Notes: a model not told the origin generated them from the sequence alone. A DNA stretch of 36,287 nt from Alphaproteobacteria bacterium (GCA_024278055.1 JAJRTY010000212.1:1-36287), one strand, 5' to 3'. Counted from the first letter of the stretch, positions 1 to 9,998 are shown. Numbers and translations: made by a program.

Positions 1-139
1 AATGGTGATGCCTGGTGATAATGTGCAGATGGAAGTTGAATTGATTGTTCCCATCGCCATGGAGGAGAAGCTGCGCTTCGCCATCCGTGAAGGCGGCCGC
101 ACCGTAGGTGCTGGCGTCGTTGCCGGGATTATTGAGTAA
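1..139 (+). CDS. tuf: Elongation factor Tu, C-terminal end (5' partial)
   Basis: This frame enters from the left edge and ends at TAA 137-139. It encodes the last 45 or so residues of EF-Tu, including the conserved C-terminal stretches [20 protein letters not shown] and [14 protein letters not shown] of beta-barrel domain 3. EF-Tu is the GTPase that delivers aminoacyl-tRNA to the ribosome. A tuf copy directly upstream of rpsJ is the usual join between the str and S10 operons in alphaproteobacteria. A hairpin lies between this stop and rpsJ. The GTPase domain is outside the window. Confidence 0.95.
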   Translation, partial: MVMPGDNVQMEVELIVPIAMEEKLRFAIREGGRTVGAGVVAGIIE

Positions 140-152
140 AGTTGAATTGAGG

Positions 153-179
153 GCGTATCGCAAATAAGCGATACGCTTT
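153..179 (+). promoter_or_regulatory. Hairpin between tuf and rpsJ
   Basis: A perfect 9-bp stem, GCGTATCGC (153-161) with GCGATACGC (168-176), closes a 6-base loop AAATAA and is followed by only TTTC. It sits between the tuf stop and the rpsJ ribosome binding site (GGAG at 187-190). The short T tract makes it at best a weak terminator. It could equally be an RNA processing or attenuation element that separates tuf from the S10 cluster. The structure is seen in the sequence; its role is inferred. Confidence 0.45.
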
Positions 180-196
180 CGTAATTGGAGCAGCCC

Positions 197-505
197 ATGC
201 AAAGCCAAAATATACGTATACGGCTCAAGGCATTTGATCATCGTATCCTGGATAATTCGACCCAGGAGATTGTCAACACCGCCAAACGAACAGGTGCTCA
301 GGTACGTGGACCTATTCCGCTGCCGACCCGGATTGAGCGATTTACTGTTAACCGTTCGCCGCATATTGATAAAAAGAGCCGTGAGCAATTTGAGATACGT
401 ACTCATAAGCGCTTGCTGGATATTGTAGACCCTACACCACAGACTGTTGATGCTTTGATGAAGCTCGATCTGGCGGCTGGTGTTGATATTGAAATTAAAC
501 TGTAG
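197..505 (+). CDS. rpsJ: 30S ribosomal protein S10
   Basis: The 102-residue product is the usual S10 length and begins [17 protein letters not shown]10 is a component of the 30S head; in E. coli it also acts in antitermination as NusE. ATG 197 is chosen because GGAG (187-190) lies 6 bases upstream. The frame also opens at TTG 185, but that would add four non-conserved residues and place the start on top of the Shine-Dalgarno. It is the first gene of the S10 cluster, 12 bases before rplC. Confidence 0.97.
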   Translation: MQSQNIRIRLKAFDHRILDNSTQEIVNTAKRTGAQVRGPIPLPTRIERFTVNRSPHIDKKSREQFEIRTHKRLLDIVDPTPQTVDALMKLDLAAGVDIEIKL

Positions 506-517
506 GAAGCAGCGATT

Positions 518-1315
518 ATGCGTTCCGGTGTTATATTACAAAAGATGGGCATGACCCGCATCTTCACCGATGCCGGGGAAAATATTCCCGTTACTGTTTT
601 GAAGCTCAACAACTGTCAGGTTGTCAGCCACAAGACAAAAGAGAAAAATGGTTATGTGGCGTTGCAGCTTGGCGCCGGTAAAGCCAAAGTGAAAAATGTT
701 ACGCGCGCCATGCGTGGTCACTTTGCTGTTGCCAAAGTTGAGCCTAAACGGCGGCTGGCTGAATTTGTGGTCTCCGAAGACAATATGATTGAAGTTGGCG
801 CCGAGCTTACTGCGGATCATTTTGTTGAAGGTCAGTTTGTCGATGTCTGCGGAACCAGCATCGGTAAGGGATTTGCCGGGGCGATGAAGCGCTGGAATTT
901 TAAGGGTTTGCGGGCAACGCACGGTGTGTCGATTTCTCACAGAAGTCACGGCTCAACCGGTCAGTGCCAGGATCCCGGTAAAGTTTTCAAGGGCAAGAAA
1001 ATGGCCGGCCATATGGGCGCTACCCGGATTACAACACAGAACCTGAAGGTTATCCGCACCGATGTTGAGCGCGGCTTGATCATGGTTCGCGGTGCTGTAC
1101 CTGGTTCAAAAGGTGGTTGGGTGTTCATGAGTGATGCGATTAAAAAAGCATTGCCGGAAGGTGCTCCATTGCCGGGAGCGTTTCGCAAAACTGCTGCCAA
1201 TGGTTCAGCGGCTGATAGTAAAGCTGAAGCAACGCCGGTAGAAGCCGAAGCTAAACCGACTGAAGCTGATGCCGGCAAAGCTGATGCAGCTGATGCAGAT
1301 AAGGGTGATGCGTAA
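518..1315 (+). CDS. rplC: 50S ribosomal protein L3
   Basis: L3 binds 23S rRNA early in 50S assembly and supports the peptidyl transferase centre. The 265 residues begin [20 protein letters not shown] and contain the conserved basic loop around [20 protein letters not shown]. The last 40 or so residues form a low-complexity Ala/Glu/Asp/Lys tail (from about residue 226), longer than in E. coli L3 (209 aa). Acidic tails of this kind occur in alphaproteobacterial L3. The stop TAA overlaps the ATG of rplD by one base. Confidence 0.97.
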   Translation: MRSGVILQKMGMTRIFTDAGENIPVTVLKLNNCQVVSHKTKEKNGYVALQLGAGKAKVKNVTRAMRGHFAVAKVEPKRRLAEFVVSEDNMIEVGAELTADHFVEGQFVDVCGTSIGKGFAGAMKRWNFKGLRATHGVSISHRSHGSTGQCQDPGKVFKGKKMAGHMGATRITTQNLKVIRTDVERGLIMVRGAVPGSKGGWVFMSDAIKKALPEGAPLPGAFRKTAANGSAADSKAEATPVEAEAKPTEADAGKADAADADKGDA

Positions 1316-1935
1316 TGAAAGCGGATGTTCAAACACTGGCCGCTAAAAAAGCGGGAACGGTCGAGCTTCCAGACCAGATTTTCGGACTGGAGCCACGTAG
1401 CGACCTCATTCACCGCATGGTGAATTACCAATTGGCCAAACGTCGTGCCGGTACAGGTAAAACCAAGGGCCGCTCAGAGATCAATGGCACCGGTGCTAAA
1501 ATGTACAAGCAAAAAGGCACTGGCAAGGCGCGGCACAGCACTAAAAAAGCGCCGATTTTCAGGGGCGGTGGTAAAGCCCATGGACCAGTTCTTCGTGATC
1601 ATGGATTTTCGATGCAGAAGAAAGTTCGCGCTTTGGCACTTAAGCACGCATTATCTGCCAAGGTTAAATCGGAAGATTTGATTGTGCTTGAAAAAGCAGA
1701 AGTCAAGGAGCCAAAAACCAAGGCGCTTAAATCACAGCTTGCCAAACTGGGGCTTACTTCGGCTCTGATTATCTCTGGTGAGGAAGTGGAAAAGAATTTC
1801 GATCTGGCGGCCCGTAACATCGCTGAAATTGATGTGCTGCCGGTACAAGGTATTAACGTTTATGACATTTTGCGTCGCGATAAGCTGGTGCTTACCAAAG
1901 ACGCGCTTGTCGCACTGGAGGCACGTTTCTCATGA
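1315..1935 (+). CDS. rplD: 50S ribosomal protein L4
   Basis: The 206-residue product shows the L4 extended loop with [18 protein letters not shown] and [10 protein letters not shown], which lines the exit tunnel. In gammaproteobacteria L4 also represses its own operon by binding the S10 leader. No comparable leader is evident here, so that mode of control cannot be claimed. The start overlaps the rplC stop (TAATG) and the 3' end overlaps rplW by 4 bases, giving tight coupling. Confidence 0.97.
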   Translation: MKADVQTLAAKKAGTVELPDQIFGLEPRSDLIHRMVNYQLAKRRAGTGKTKGRSEINGTGAKMYKQKGTGKARHSTKKAPIFRGGGKAHGPVLRDHGFSMQKKVRALALKHALSAKVKSEDLIVLEKAEVKEPKTKALKSQLAKLGLTSALIISGEEVEKNFDLAARNIAEIDVLPVQGINVYDILRRDKLVLTKDALVALEARFS

Positions 1936-2225
1936 AGGAAGCAGACCTTTATGATGTCCTGAGAAGCCCGGTAATTACCGAAAAGGCAACGATGGCGTCA
2001 GAACACAATCAGGTGATGTTTAACGTCGCCCGCACAGCCACCAAGCCGCAAATCAAGCAAGCGGTCGAACGGTTGTTCACGGTGAAAGTGAAAGCGGTAA
2101 ATACGCTTAACCGCAAGGGCAAGGTTAAACGCTTTAAGGGAAGAATTGGCAAGCAGAGCGATTTCAAGCGCGCTATTGTCACATTGGAAGAGGGTCATGC
2201 AATTGACATTACCACCGGCCTTTAG
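1932..2225 (+). CDS. rplW: 50S ribosomal protein L23
   Basis: The 97-residue L23 has the conserved opening [18 protein letters not shown] and the basic loop [13 protein letters not shown]23 sits at the tunnel exit and is the docking site for trigger factor and the signal recognition particle. The ATG overlaps the end of rplD (ATGA), which implies translational coupling. Length is normal for the family. Confidence 0.97.
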   Translation: MKEADLYDVLRSPVITEKATMASEHNQVMFNVARTATKPQIKQAVERLFTVKVKAVNTLNRKGKVKRFKGRIGKQSDFKRAIVTLEEGHAIDITTGL

Positions 2226-2262
2226 GTCTGCAGTGATTTCAATTGAAGGATGAATTTGATCT

Positions 2263-3105
2263 ATGGCACTAAAAAAATATAAACCAACCTCGCCAGGCCA
2301 ACGTGGACTGGTACTGGTCGACCGGTCTGCTTTGTGGAAGGGCAAACCTGTCAAGCGGTTGACGCAAGGTCTGAACAAGTCGGGCGGGCGTAACAATCTC
2401 GGTCGTGTAACTGCGCGTCGTCGTGGTGGCGGTCATAAGCGTTCCTATCGACTGGTTGATTTCAAACGCATTAAGTTTGATGTATCAGCCACTGTTGAGC
2501 GGCTGGAATATGATCCAAATCGCACAGCATTTCTGGCACTGATTAAATATGAAGACGGTGAGCAGTCCTATATTCTGGCGCCACAGCGTTTGCAGCCCGG
2601 TGACAAGGTTGTTTCCGGCAAGCACGTTGATATCAAACCCGGTAATGCCATGCCATTGGCTTCGATGCCGATTGGCACCATCGTTCACAATGTTGAACTG
2701 AAGCCTGGCAAAGGCGGTCAGTTGGCTCGATCAGCCGGTGCTTATGTGCAGTTTGTCGGTCGTGACCAGGGCTATGCGCTAATTCGCCTCAACTCCGGTG
2801 AGCAACGTATGGTTCGTGCGGAATGTATGGCAACGGTCGGGGCTGTATCCAACTCTGATCATGGCAATATCAAGCTGGGTAAGGCCGGGCGTAATCGCTG
2901 GCTTGGCAAGCGCCCGTCGGTTCGCGGTGTTGCTATGAACCCGGTTGACCATCCCCATGGTGGTGGTGAAGGCAAAACCTCTGGTGGCCGTAATCCGGTG
3001 AGCCCGTGGGGCCAGCCAACCAAGGGTAAAAGAACGCGGTCGAATAAATCGACGGATAAATACATTCTTCGCAGTCGTCATCTGCGCAAGAAGAGAAGAC
3101 GTTAG
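2263..3105 (+). CDS. rplB: 50S ribosomal protein L2
   Basis: The 280-residue L2 begins [17 protein letters not shown] and carries the highly conserved C-terminal segment [20 protein letters not shown], including the histidine near the peptidyl transferase centre. L2 is needed for subunit association. AAGGA at about 2246-2250 lies upstream of the start. Length and motifs are normal. Confidence 0.98.
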   Translation: MALKKYKPTSPGQRGLVLVDRSALWKGKPVKRLTQGLNKSGGRNNLGRVTARRRGGGHKRSYRLVDFKRIKFDVSATVERLEYDPNRTAFLALIKYEDGEQSYILAPQRLQPGDKVVSGKHVDIKPGNAMPLASMPIGTIVHNVELKPGKGGQLARSAGAYVQFVGRDQGYALIRLNSGEQRMVRAECMATVGAVSNSDHGNIKLGKAGRNRWLGKRPSVRGVAMNPVDHPHGGGEGKTSGGRNPVSPWGQPTKGKRTRSNKSTDKYILRSRHLRKKRRR

Positions 3106-3114
3106 AGGATAGGC

Positions 3115-3393
3115 ATGTCACGTTCAGTTTGGAAAGGTCCGTTTGTTGATGGTTATCTGCTCAAAAAAGCAGAGGCAGCCAGAGCATCAGGACGAAATCA
3201 GGCAATCAAGATCTGGAGCAGACGCTCGACGATCCTGCCGCAGTTTGTCGGTCTTACATTTGCTGTACACAACGGGCGCAAGCATTTCCCGGTACTGGTT
3301 AGTGAAGACATGGTTGGTCATAAATTCGGTGAATTCTCACCCACGCGTACCTATTACGGCCATACAGCCGATAAAAAGGCAAAGAGGAAGTAG
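3115..3393 (+). CDS. rpsS: 30S ribosomal protein S19
   Basis: The 92-residue S19 begins [20 protein letters not shown] and has the conserved [19 protein letters not shown] segment. It pairs with S13 in the head of the 30S subunit. The start follows the rplB stop by 9 bases, with AGAGGAT as Shine-Dalgarno. It ends in TAG. Confidence 0.98.
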   Translation: MSRSVWKGPFVDGYLLKKAEAARASGRNQAIKIWSRRSTILPQFVGLTFAVHNGRKHFPVLVSEDMVGHKFGEFSPTRTYYGHTADKKAKRK

Positions 3394-3398
3394 TCCAC

Positions 3399-3779
3399 AT
3401 GGGTAAGAAATCCAGAGAACGCGAGTTGGCAGATAATGAGGCGCGTGCTGTTACCAAGCAGATACGCACCTCGGCGCAGAAGCTCAACCAGGTTGCTGCC
3501 CTGATCCGCGGCAAGAAGGTCGAAACAGCACTGGCTGATCTGACATTTTCACGACGCCGTATTGCCAAGGATGTTAAAAAGACTTTGCAGTCAGCTATTG
3601 CCAATGCCGAGAACAACCATGATCTCGATGTTGATGAGCTGATTGTCTCGGAAGCTTTCGTTGGTAAAAACCTGGTGATGAAACGTTGGAAGCCACGTGC
3701 GCGTGGCCGGGTGGGCAAGATTTTGAAGCCTTTCTCCCAACTAACCATTGTCCTTAAAGAAGTTCAGGAGTCAGCATAA
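3399..3779 (+). CDS. rplV: 50S ribosomal protein L22
   Basis: The 126-residue L22 shows [20 protein letters not shown] and the tunnel-lining loop [17 protein letters not shown], the region where macrolide-resistance changes fall in other bacteria. Five bases separate it from rpsS, and its stop overlaps the rpsC ATG by one base (TAATG). Confidence 0.97.
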   Translation: MGKKSRERELADNEARAVTKQIRTSAQKLNQVAALIRGKKVETALADLTFSRRRIAKDVKKTLQSAIANAENNHDLDVDELIVSEAFVGKNLVMKRWKPRARGRVGKILKPFSQLTIVLKEVQESA

Positions 3780-4510
3780 TGGGTCAAAAAGTAAACCCAA
3801 TCGGCTTTCGCCTTGGTATCAACCGCACGTGGGATTCACGCTGGTATGCCACTGGTGATCAATATGGCTCTTTGCTGCATGAAGATATTGCCATTCGCAA
3901 AATGCTCAACAAGACACTGAAGCAGGCTGGTATCTCGCGCATCGTTATCGAGCGTCCGCACAAAAAATGCCGGGTGACCATTCATTCCGCGCGTCCTGGT
4001 GTTGTCATCGGGAAAAAGGGTGCGGACATCGAGAAGCTGCGCAAGAAAATTTCGACAATGACTTCTTCTGATGTTCATCTGAACATCGTTGAGGTGCGCA
4101 AGCCGGAAATTGATGCAACTTTAGTGGCTGAAAACATTGCCCAGCAGCTTGAGCGCCGGGTTGCCTTCAGGCGCGCCATGAAACGTGCGGTGCAATCGGC
4201 CATGCGGCTGGGTGCTGAAGGTATTCGGATTAACTGCGGTGGCCGTCTTGGTGGTGCTGAAATTGCCCGCATCGAGTGGTATCGTGAAGGCCGGGTGCCG
4301 CTGCACACATTGCGCGCTGATGTTGATTATGGTGTTGCCACTTCGGCTACTGCCTATGGCTGCATCGGCATCAAGGTGTGGATTTATAAAGGTGAAATCA
4401 TGGAGCACGATCCCATGGCTCAGGAACGTCGCGTTCTTGAAGCACAGGAAAGTGGTCGGCCGCCGCAACCAGGCCGCCGTGATGGTGGACCCCGTCGTCC
4501 GCGCCGGTAA
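3779..4510 (+). CDS. rpsC: 30S ribosomal protein S3
   Basis: The 243-residue S3 begins [20 protein letters not shown]. The KH domain GxxG signature is seen in [18 protein letters not shown]3 forms part of the mRNA entry channel with helicase activity. The C-terminus is a Pro/Arg/Gly-rich tail, as often seen in alphaproteobacterial S3. The start overlaps the rplV stop. Confidence 0.98.
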   Translation: MGQKVNPIGFRLGINRTWDSRWYATGDQYGSLLHEDIAIRKMLNKTLKQAGISRIVIERPHKKCRVTIHSARPGVVIGKKGADIEKLRKKISTMTSSDVHLNIVEVRKPEIDATLVAENIAQQLERRVAFRRAMKRAVQSAMRLGAEGIRINCGGRLGGAEIARIEWYREGRVPLHTLRADVDYGVATSATAYGCIGIKVWIYKGEIMEHDPMAQERRVLEAQESGRPPQPGRRDGGPRRPRR

Positions 4511-4535
4511 TTAGAAAAGTTAAGTGAGGCATTAA

Positions 4536-4949
4536 ATGCTGCAACCTAAAAAGACCAAGTTTCGCAAAATGCACAAAGGCCGCATCAAAGGTGTAGCCAA
4601 GGGCGGGACTGACTTGAACTTTGGTGCCTTTGGTCTCAAAGCGATGGAGCCTGAGCGTATTACCGCGCGTCAGATTGAAGCGGCAAGACGGGCGCTCACC
4701 CGCCACATGAAGCGTGCGGGACGCGTATGGATCAGGGTTTTTCCTGATGTGCCGGTTTCCAAAAAGCCGACGGAAGTTCGCATGGGTAAGGGTAAAGGCT
4801 CGGTTGAATTTTGGGCAGCGCGGGTAAAACCAGGGCGCATCATGTTTGAAATTGACGGTGTATCGCCGGAAGTTGCAAAAGTTGCGCTGGAGCTGGCCGC
4901 TGCCAAGCTGCCGATTAAGACGCGGATTGTACGTCGTCTGGGTGATTAA
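4536..4949 (+). CDS. rplP: 50S ribosomal protein L16
   Basis: The 137-residue L16 begins [19 protein letters not shown] and contains [20 protein letters not shown], the region at the A-site/peptidyl transferase centre. AGTGAGG upstream serves as ribosome binding site. Length is normal. Confidence 0.98.
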   Translation: MLQPKKTKFRKMHKGRIKGVAKGGTDLNFGAFGLKAMEPERITARQIEAARRALTRHMKRAGRVWIRVFPDVPVSKKPTEVRMGKGKGSVEFWAARVKPGRIMFEIDGVSPEVAKVALELAAAKLPIKTRIVRRLGD

Positions 4950-4993
4950 ATTTAGCAGAATGAAACTCTGCGATCAGGTTTGAGGATAATGCC

Positions 4994-5197
4994 ATGAAGG
5001 CAAGTGAAGTTAGAGACATGACACTGGATGAACTTGGCGACAAGCTCATTGCGCTCAAGAAAGAACAGTTCAATCTGCGCTTTCAGCGCGCCAGTGGTCA
5101 GTTGGAGAATACGGCTCAGGTGCGTCGCATCAGACACGATATCGCCCGGGTTCAGACTATTCGAAATGAAAAACAACTCGCAGCAAAAAGCGCTTAA
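4994..5197 (+). CDS. rpmC: 50S ribosomal protein L29
   Basis: The 67-residue L29 begins [18 protein letters not shown] and has the two-helix hairpin typical of the family ([17 protein letters not shown]). It lies near the tunnel exit beside L23. It is followed after 11 bases by rpsQ, in the normal L16-L29-S17 order. Confidence 0.96.
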   Translation: MKASEVRDMTLDELGDKLIALKKEQFNLRFQRASGQLENTAQVRRIRHDIARVQTIRNEKQLAAKSA

Positions 5198-5208
5198 AAG
5201 GGTTATCA

Positions 5209-5445
5209 ATGCCAAAACGTATTCTTACAGGAACAGTCGTTAGCGACAAAAACGACAAAACAATTGTTGTTCGGGTTGAGCGCCGATTTGCGCATCCTGA
5301 AATGAAAAAGACGGTTCGCTCGACCAAACGCTACCATGCCCATGACGAGGGTAATACGGCCAAGGTCGGAGATATGGTTCGCATTGAGGAATGCAAGCCT
5401 ATTTCGAAGCAGAAACGCTGGACTATATTGTCCGACGCAAAATAA
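5209..5445 (+). CDS. rpsQ: 30S ribosomal protein S17
   Basis: The 78-residue S17 begins [20 protein letters not shown] and has the OB-fold core with [10 protein letters not shown]. It is a primary 16S rRNA binding protein of the 30S body. AAAGGG lies upstream. The following 89 bases before rplN hold no gene. They contain a modest hairpin (GTGGGC 493-498 of the 5000s with GCCCGC 513-518) that I do not assign a function. Confidence 0.97.
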   Translation: MPKRILTGTVVSDKNDKTIVVRVERRFAHPEMKKTVRSTKRYHAHDEGNTAKVGDMVRIEECKPISKQKRWTILSDAK

Positions 5446-5534
5446 GAGCAGGCGTTCATTGGAACAAATGCTGGTGATGTAACAGTTTAATTGTGGGCTT
5501 TCGTTTAAACCGGCCCGCGGCAAGATGGTGAATT

Positions 5535-5903
5535 ATGATCCAGATGCAGACAAATCTTGAAGTTGCCGATAACTCCGGCGCTCGCAGAGTGCAGTGCATC
5601 AAGGTGCTTGGTGGCTCAAAACGTAAATACGCTTCGGTTGGGGATATTATTGTGATCTCGGTCAAGGAAGCTATTCCGCGCGGTCGCGTTAAAAAAGGTG
5701 ATGTGATGAAGGCGGTTGTTGTGCGTACAGCCAAAGACATCCAGCGTGCTGATGGCAGCACCATTCGTTTTGACAGCAATGCGGCTGTTTTGATTAATCC
5801 GCAGGGTGAGCCTATCGGTACACGTATTTTTGGCCCTGTTACACGTGAATTACGGGCAAAAAACCACATGAAAATTGTGTCACTGGCACCGGAGGTTCTA
5901 TAA
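5535..5903 (+). CDS. rplN: 50S ribosomal protein L14
   Basis: The 122-residue L14 begins [20 protein letters not shown], the classic L14 signature, and ends REKNH-like with [14 protein letters not shown]. It forms an intersubunit bridge near the GTPase centre. It is the first gene of the spc part of the cluster. Its TAA directly abuts the rplX ATG. Confidence 0.98.
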   Translation: MIQMQTNLEVADNSGARRVQCIKVLGGSKRKYASVGDIIVISVKEAIPRGRVKKGDVMKAVVVRTAKDIQRADGSTIRFDSNAAVLINPQGEPIGTRIFGPVTRELRAKNHMKIVSLAPEVL

Positions 5904-6227
5904 ATGGCTGTAAAATTGAAAATTCGCAAAGGCGATTCAGTCGTTGTTCTTTCCGGCAAGGACAAGGGAAAACAGGGCGATGTGCTCAAAGTGATCCCGA
6001 AAGAAAATCGTGCCGTGGTTCAGGGTGTGAATATGGTCAAGCGTCACACCAAGCAGACGGCGCAACAGGAAGGCGGCATTATTGCCAAGGCCTTATCAAT
6101 TGATATTTCAAACCTGGCTATCCAGGACCCCAAAGACGGCGCGCCCACGCGTGTTGGATATAAGGTTTTAAAAGATGGCCGCAAGGTTCGTTTTGCTAAA
6201 CGCTCAGGAGAAGTAATCGATGTCTGA
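5904..6227 (+). CDS. rplX: 50S ribosomal protein L24
   Basis: The 107-residue L24 contains the KOW motif ([20 protein letters not shown]) and then the conserved [11 protein letters not shown]. It is an assembly initiator of the 50S subunit. It starts immediately after the rplN stop and its 3' end overlaps rplE by 8 bases. Confidence 0.97.
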   Translation: MAVKLKIRKGDSVVVLSGKDKGKQGDVLKVIPKENRAVVQGVNMVKRHTKQTAQQEGGIIAKALSIDISNLAIQDPKDGAPTRVGYKVLKDGRKVRFAKRSGEVIDV

Positions 6228-6777
6228 GGCGACTACAGTAGCGCGGCTGAAAAGCCATTATGATGATGTGATTCGGGCTGATCTGCAAAAGCAGTTCAAC
6301 TATGGCAATGTCATGGAGATACCACAGTTAGAAAAAGTCGTGCTCAATATGGGCGTGGGTGAAGCTGTGGCGGATTCGAAGAAAATTAAAGCCGTCGAAG
6401 AATACATTGGTCTGATTTCAGGCCAGCGTCCGGTGGTTACATTGGCGCGTAAATCCATCGCCACGTATAAGTTGCGCGAAGGCATGCCAATCGGCGTTAA
6501 AGTTACGCTGCGGCGCAAGCAGATGTATGAGTTTATTGATCGCCTGGTCACGATTGCCCTGCCACGGGTACGGGATTTTCGCGGGCTCAATGCCAAGAGT
6601 TTTGATGGCAACGGCAATTATGCCATGGGTCTCAAGGAACATATTGTTTTTCCTGAGATTAATTACGACAAAATTGATGAAGTTTGGGGAATGGACATCG
6701 TTGTGTGTACATCAGCTAAAACTGATGATGAGGCGCGGGCGTTGCTGAAGGGTTTCAATTTTCCGTTCAAGAAATAG
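6220..6777 (+). CDS. rplE: 50S ribosomal protein L5
   Basis: The 185-residue L5 has the conserved [15 protein letters not shown] and [20 protein letters not shown] segments. It binds 5S rRNA and contacts the P-site tRNA. The start lies inside rplX; AGGAG at about 6206-6210 supports ATG 6220. Confidence 0.97.
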   Translation: MSEATTVARLKSHYDDVIRADLQKQFNYGNVMEIPQLEKVVLNMGVGEAVADSKKIKAVEEYIGLISGQRPVVTLARKSIATYKLREGMPIGVKVTLRRKQMYEFIDRLVTIALPRVRDFRGLNAKSFDGNGNYAMGLKEHIVFPEINYDKIDEVWGMDIVVCTSAKTDDEARALLKGFNFPFKK

Positions 6778-6825
6778 GGTTTAACACCGACATTCGGTCG
6801 CAATGACCTTATCGGAAGGATTAAA

Positions 6826-7131
6826 ATGGCTAAGAAGAGTATTATTGAAAGAGATAAGAAGCGGCGGCGGCTGGTGAAGAAATTCGCCTCTCAACGTGCG
6901 CGTCTCAAGGCAATCGCCGATGACAGTTCACTGTCCAACGAAGAGCGTTTTTCAGCGCGTCTGAAGCTGGCGGAATTACCGAGAAACTCATCTCCTTCAC
7001 GGGTTCGCAATCGCTGCGAGGTTTCAGGTCGCGGGCGCGGTTATTATCGCAAACTCAAAATGTCACGTATTGCACTCAGAGATTACGCATCTGCCGGATT
7101 AATCCCCGGTATGGTGAAGTCAAGTTGGTAA
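6826..7131 (+). CDS. rpsN: 30S ribosomal protein S14 (zinc-free form)
   Basis: The 101-residue S14 begins [20 protein letters not shown] and ends with the conserved [21 protein letters not shown]. The long form lacks the CxxC zinc pairs of the short paralogue; only one Cys is seen ([15 protein letters not shown]). It locates to the 30S head. AAGGA at about 6815-6819 precedes the start. Confidence 0.98.
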   Translation: MAKKSIIERDKKRRRLVKKFASQRARLKAIADDSSLSNEERFSARLKLAELPRNSSPSRVRNRCEVSGRGRGYYRKLKMSRIALRDYASAGLIPGMVKSSW

Positions 7132-7144
7132 GGAGCAGTCTTAA

Positions 7145-7543
7145 ATGACAATGACAGATCCACTTGGTGATATGCTCACCCGCATCCGCAACGCTCAAAT
7201 GCGCGGCAAGGGTAAAGTATCTACACCAGCTTCTAAGATCAGAAAAAATGTACTCGATGTTCTTCAAAACGAAGGATACATCCGCGGCTATGCCCAGGTT
7301 GAGTATGATGGTGGCAAAGCCGAGATTGAAATCGAGTTGAAATACTACGATGGCTCACCGGTCATCAAGGAAATCAAGCGCATTTCGAAACCGGGCAGGC
7401 GGGTTTATTCCTCTGTTGGTGACCTGCCGCGTGTGCATAACGGACTGGGCGTTTCCATTCTTTCCACTTCCAAGGGTGTTATGTCTGACAGTGAAGCGCG
7501 CAATCAAAATGTTGGTGGTGAAATTCTCTGTAGGGTATTCTAG
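7145..7543 (+). CDS. rpsH: 30S ribosomal protein S8
   Basis: The 132-residue S8 begins [19 protein letters not shown] and ends in the conserved GGEILCRVF. It is a central 16S rRNA binder, and in E. coli it represses the spc operon. ATG 7145 is preferred over ATG 7151 because AAGGAG (about 7129-7134) is 10 bases from the first and 16 from the second. A hairpin lies directly after its TAG stop. Confidence 0.97.
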   Translation: MTMTDPLGDMLTRIRNAQMRGKGKVSTPASKIRKNVLDVLQNEGYIRGYAQVEYDGGKAEIEIELKYYDGSPVIKEIKRISKPGRRVYSSVGDLPRVHNGLGVSILSTSKGVMSDSEARNQNVGGEILCRVF

Positions 7544-7546
7544 CAG

Positions 7547-7571
7547 GCAAAATCAGTGACTGATTTTTTGC
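7547..7571 (+). terminator. AT-rich hairpin with T-tract between rpsH and rplF
   Basis: AAAATCAG (7549-7556) pairs with CTGATTTT (7560-7567) across the 3-base loop TGA. The T run continues to 7569, and GC at 7547-7548 can pair with GC at 7570-7571. The shape resembles a weak intrinsic terminator or attenuator inside the spc cluster, although the stem is poor in G and C. Since rplF downstream is essential, any termination must be partial. Confidence 0.4.
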
Positions 7572-7593
7572 ATTAGAAAAAACGGATAAGATA

Positions 7594-8127
7594 ATGTCTC
7601 GAATAGGAAAAGTAGCAATACCAGTGCCAAGTGGAGTGACGATCAACCTTGATGGTCAGGCCATTGTTGCCAAAGGTCCCAAGGGGGAGCTTTCAGCCGT
7701 TCTGGTTGATGATGTGCTGGTGAGTATGGAAGAAGGTTCAGTTCGGGTTAAGCCCCGGTTTGAAACCAAACGTTCGCATTCAATGTGGGGCATGTCGCGC
7801 ACAATAATCGCCAATCTGGTGCAGGGCGTGAATGAAGGCTATACCAAGAAGCTTGAAATCAACGGCGTTGGTTACCGGGCCGCGATGCAGGGAAGTAAAC
7901 TGCAGCTGATCATCGGCCTCAGCCATGATGTGCTGTATGATGTGCCTGCGGGCATCACCATTGATGTACCCAAACCAACTGAAATTGTGGTGAGTGGTAT
8001 CGACAAGCAGAAAGTCGGACAAGTGGCGGCGGAAATCCGCAGCTACCGTAAGCCTGAGCCTTTCAAGGGCAAGGGTATCAAGTACGAAAATGAATATATC
8101 TTCCGCAAGGAAGGCAAGAAGAAGTAG
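7594..8127 (+). CDS. rplF: 50S ribosomal protein L6
   Basis: The 177-residue L6 begins [19 protein letters not shown] and ends with the hallmark [23 protein letters not shown]-type tail. It has two repeated alpha/beta domains and lies near the factor-binding site of the 50S subunit. It ends in TAG. Confidence 0.98.
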   Translation: MSRIGKVAIPVPSGVTINLDGQAIVAKGPKGELSAVLVDDVLVSMEEGSVRVKPRFETKRSHSMWGMSRTIIANLVQGVNEGYTKKLEINGVGYRAAMQGSKLQLIIGLSHDVLYDVPAGITIDVPKPTEIVVSGIDKQKVGQVAAEIRSYRKPEPFKGKGIKYENEYIFRKEGKKK

Positions 8128-8137
8128 AAGCAATATT

Positions 8138-8500
8138 ATGGCATCTTTACGAGCATTAGCTGCCCGGCGCAAAGCCAGCGTGCGGCGCAAATTAAGAAAA
8201 TCGGCTTATGGCAGGCCGCGGTTGTCGGTTTTCCGCTCATCCAAGCATATTTATGCCCAGGTGATTGATGATGAAAACGGTGTGACACTGGCATCTGCTT
8301 CAAGTATGGAAAAAGACTTGAAGAAAAAATTGAAAACAGGCGCTGACAAGGATGCAGCGACTGCAATCGGCAAGCTGGTGGCAGAACGCGCCACCAAGGC
8401 CGGTGTGAAAGAGGTTATTTTTGATCGCGGTGGATATTTGTATCACGGTCGTGTCAAAGCACTCGCAGACGGCGCTCGTGAAGCCGGTCTGAAGTTATAA
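8138..8500 (+). CDS. rplR: 50S ribosomal protein L18
   Basis: The 120-residue L18 has the basic N-terminus [20 protein letters not shown] followed by the conserved [14 protein letters not shown] and ends GAREAGLKL. It binds 5S rRNA together with L5. The frame remains open upstream into rplF, but family alignment places the start at ATG 8138 ([12 protein letters not shown]), 10 bases after the rplF stop. Confidence 0.97.
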   Translation: MASLRALAARRKASVRRKLRKSAYGRPRLSVFRSSKHIYAQVIDDENGVTLASASSMEKDLKKKLKTGADKDAATAIGKLVAERATKAGVKEVIFDRGGYLYHGRVKALADGAREAGLKL

Positions 8501-8514
8501 TAAAGGTTTTATAG

Positions 8515-9072
8515 ATGGCATATATGGGTGGTAGAGACCGCGAAGAACGCGATAGCGAATTTGTTGACCGGCTGGTTCACATCAATCGCGTCGCCAAGGT
8601 TGTTAAAGGTGGTCGACGTTTCGGCTTCGCAGCACTTGTTGTTGTGGGTGACCAAAAAGGTCGCGTTGGTTTTGGCCATGGCAAGGCGCGTGAAGTTCCT
8701 GAGGCCATCAAAAAAGCCACAGATGCTGCCAAACGCAACATGATCCGTGTGCCCCTGCGTGAAGGTCGCACTCTTCATCATGATGTCAAGGGCAGGCATG
8801 GTGCGGGCAAGGTTGTGTTGCGTGCAGCACCTCCGGGAACCGGAATTATTGCCGGTGGTCCGATGCGTGCAGTGTTTGAAACTGTCGGCATGCAGGATGT
8901 TGTGGCCAAATCCATCGGTACGTCCAACCCGTATAATATGGTGAGAGCGACGTTTGATGCTTTGAAGCGCGAGAACAGCCCGAGAATGGTTGCTGCACGT
9001 CGTGGTAAAAAAGTTAGTGAGATTGTCTCGCGCAGAAGTGATGGTGCCAAAGAGGCAGAAGAAACGGCTTAG
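8515..9072 (+). CDS. rpsE: 30S ribosomal protein S5
   Basis: The 185-residue S5 contains the S5 N-terminal domain ([20 protein letters not shown]) and the C-terminal [15 protein letters not shown] region. It contributes to decoding fidelity and the mRNA entry channel. The tail is Glu/Ala-rich. It ends in TAG. Confidence 0.98.
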   Translation: MAYMGGRDREERDSEFVDRLVHINRVAKVVKGGRRFGFAALVVVGDQKGRVGFGHGKAREVPEAIKKATDAAKRNMIRVPLREGRTLHHDVKGRHGAGKVVLRAAPPGTGIIAGGPMRAVFETVGMQDVVAKSIGTSNPYNMVRATFDALKRENSPRMVAARRGKKVSEIVSRRSDGAKEAEETA

Positions 9073-9125
9073 GTCTGGAAATCAGATGTAAGCGTTCCTA
9101 GATAGTTAATTACGGAATTTGTCGG

Positions 9126-9326
9126 ATGGCTGAAAAGAAAAAACTTAGTGGTAAAACGGTTACGGTTGAACAGACTGGCAGCCCAATTCGCCGCCCCGCA
9201 GATCAACGCGCAACGCTCGTTGGTTTAGGTCTTAACAAGATGCACAGGCGTCGCACTTTGGAAGATACGCCACAGGTTCGTGGCATGATCAGAAAAGTTG
9301 CCCACCTTGTGCGCGTCGTCGAGTAG
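9126..9326 (+). CDS. rpmD: 50S ribosomal protein L30
   Basis: The 66-residue L30 has the core [20 protein letters not shown] and [19 protein letters not shown]. It is a small 50S protein in the normal S5-L30-L15 order. The gaps on either side (53 and 37 bases) hold no gene. Confidence 0.96.
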   Translation: MAEKKKLSGKTVTVEQTGSPIRRPADQRATLVGLGLNKMHRRRTLEDTPQVRGMIRKVAHLVRVVE

Positions 9327-9363
9327 ACAGACGTAATCTTAGTATTCTAAGGGAGTTCGAATA

Positions 9364-9933
9364 ATGCGGCTCAATCAATTATCAGATAACGACGGCGCCA
9401 AAAAAGACCGTAAACGCGTGGGACGTGGCTGCGGGTCGGGTACCGGCAAGACTGCCGGTCGCGGTGTCAAAGGTCAAAAATCACGTTCAGGCGTGGCCAT
9501 CAAGGGCTTTGAAGGCGGGCAGATGCCTATCCATCGCCGCTTGCCCAAGCGTGGATTTAAAAACATTTTTTCCAAGAATTTGAATGAAGTGAATATTGGC
9601 CGTATTCAGCTTGCGGTTGACGCCAAGAAGCTGGATGCCACGAAAATCATCACTATTGATGCCATGCTGAAGGCCGGTATTATTCGCCGTATCAATGACG
9701 GTGTGCGGGTGCTTGGCAAAGGTGAACTGAAGGCAAAAGTTACACTTGAAGTTACAGGAGCCTCAAAAGGGGCGATTGAAGCGGTGGAAAAAGCCGGGGG
9801 GTCAGTAAGCATTGTTGAACTGGCACGCGCTGAGGCTGCACCAAGTGACAAGCCCAAAACCAAGGGAAAATCACGGGTGAAAACTGCAGCTTCGAAAGCG
9901 AAAAGTGCAGACAAATCCAAAGATGTTTCGTAA
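9364..9933 (+). CDS. rplO: 50S ribosomal protein L15
   Basis: The 189-residue L15 has the glycine- and arginine-rich N-terminus [20 protein letters not shown] and the conserved [20 protein letters not shown]. After the core (about residue 150) comes a Lys/Ala/Ser-rich tail that makes it longer than E. coli L15 (144 aa). AGGGAG at about 9350-9355 precedes the ATG. Confidence 0.97.
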   Translation: MRLNQLSDNDGAKKDRKRVGRGCGSGTGKTAGRGVKGQKSRSGVAIKGFEGGQMPIHRRLPKRGFKNIFSKNLNEVNIGRIQLAVDAKKLDATKIITIDAMLKAGIIRRINDGVRVLGKGELKAKVTLEVTGASKGAIEAVEKAGGSVSIVELARAEAAPSDKPKTKGKSRVKTAASKAKSADKSKDVS

Positions 9934-9998
9934 ATTTGGGTATTGTCGATTAACCTAGCATCTGCGCGCCGTATTTTAGCGGTGCAGGAGAATAACAA

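Noticed and set aside
5493-5518. Hairpin between rpsQ and rplN as a terminator
   Set aside because: The stem is six pairs with one G-T pair, the loop is 14 bases and no T-run follows.
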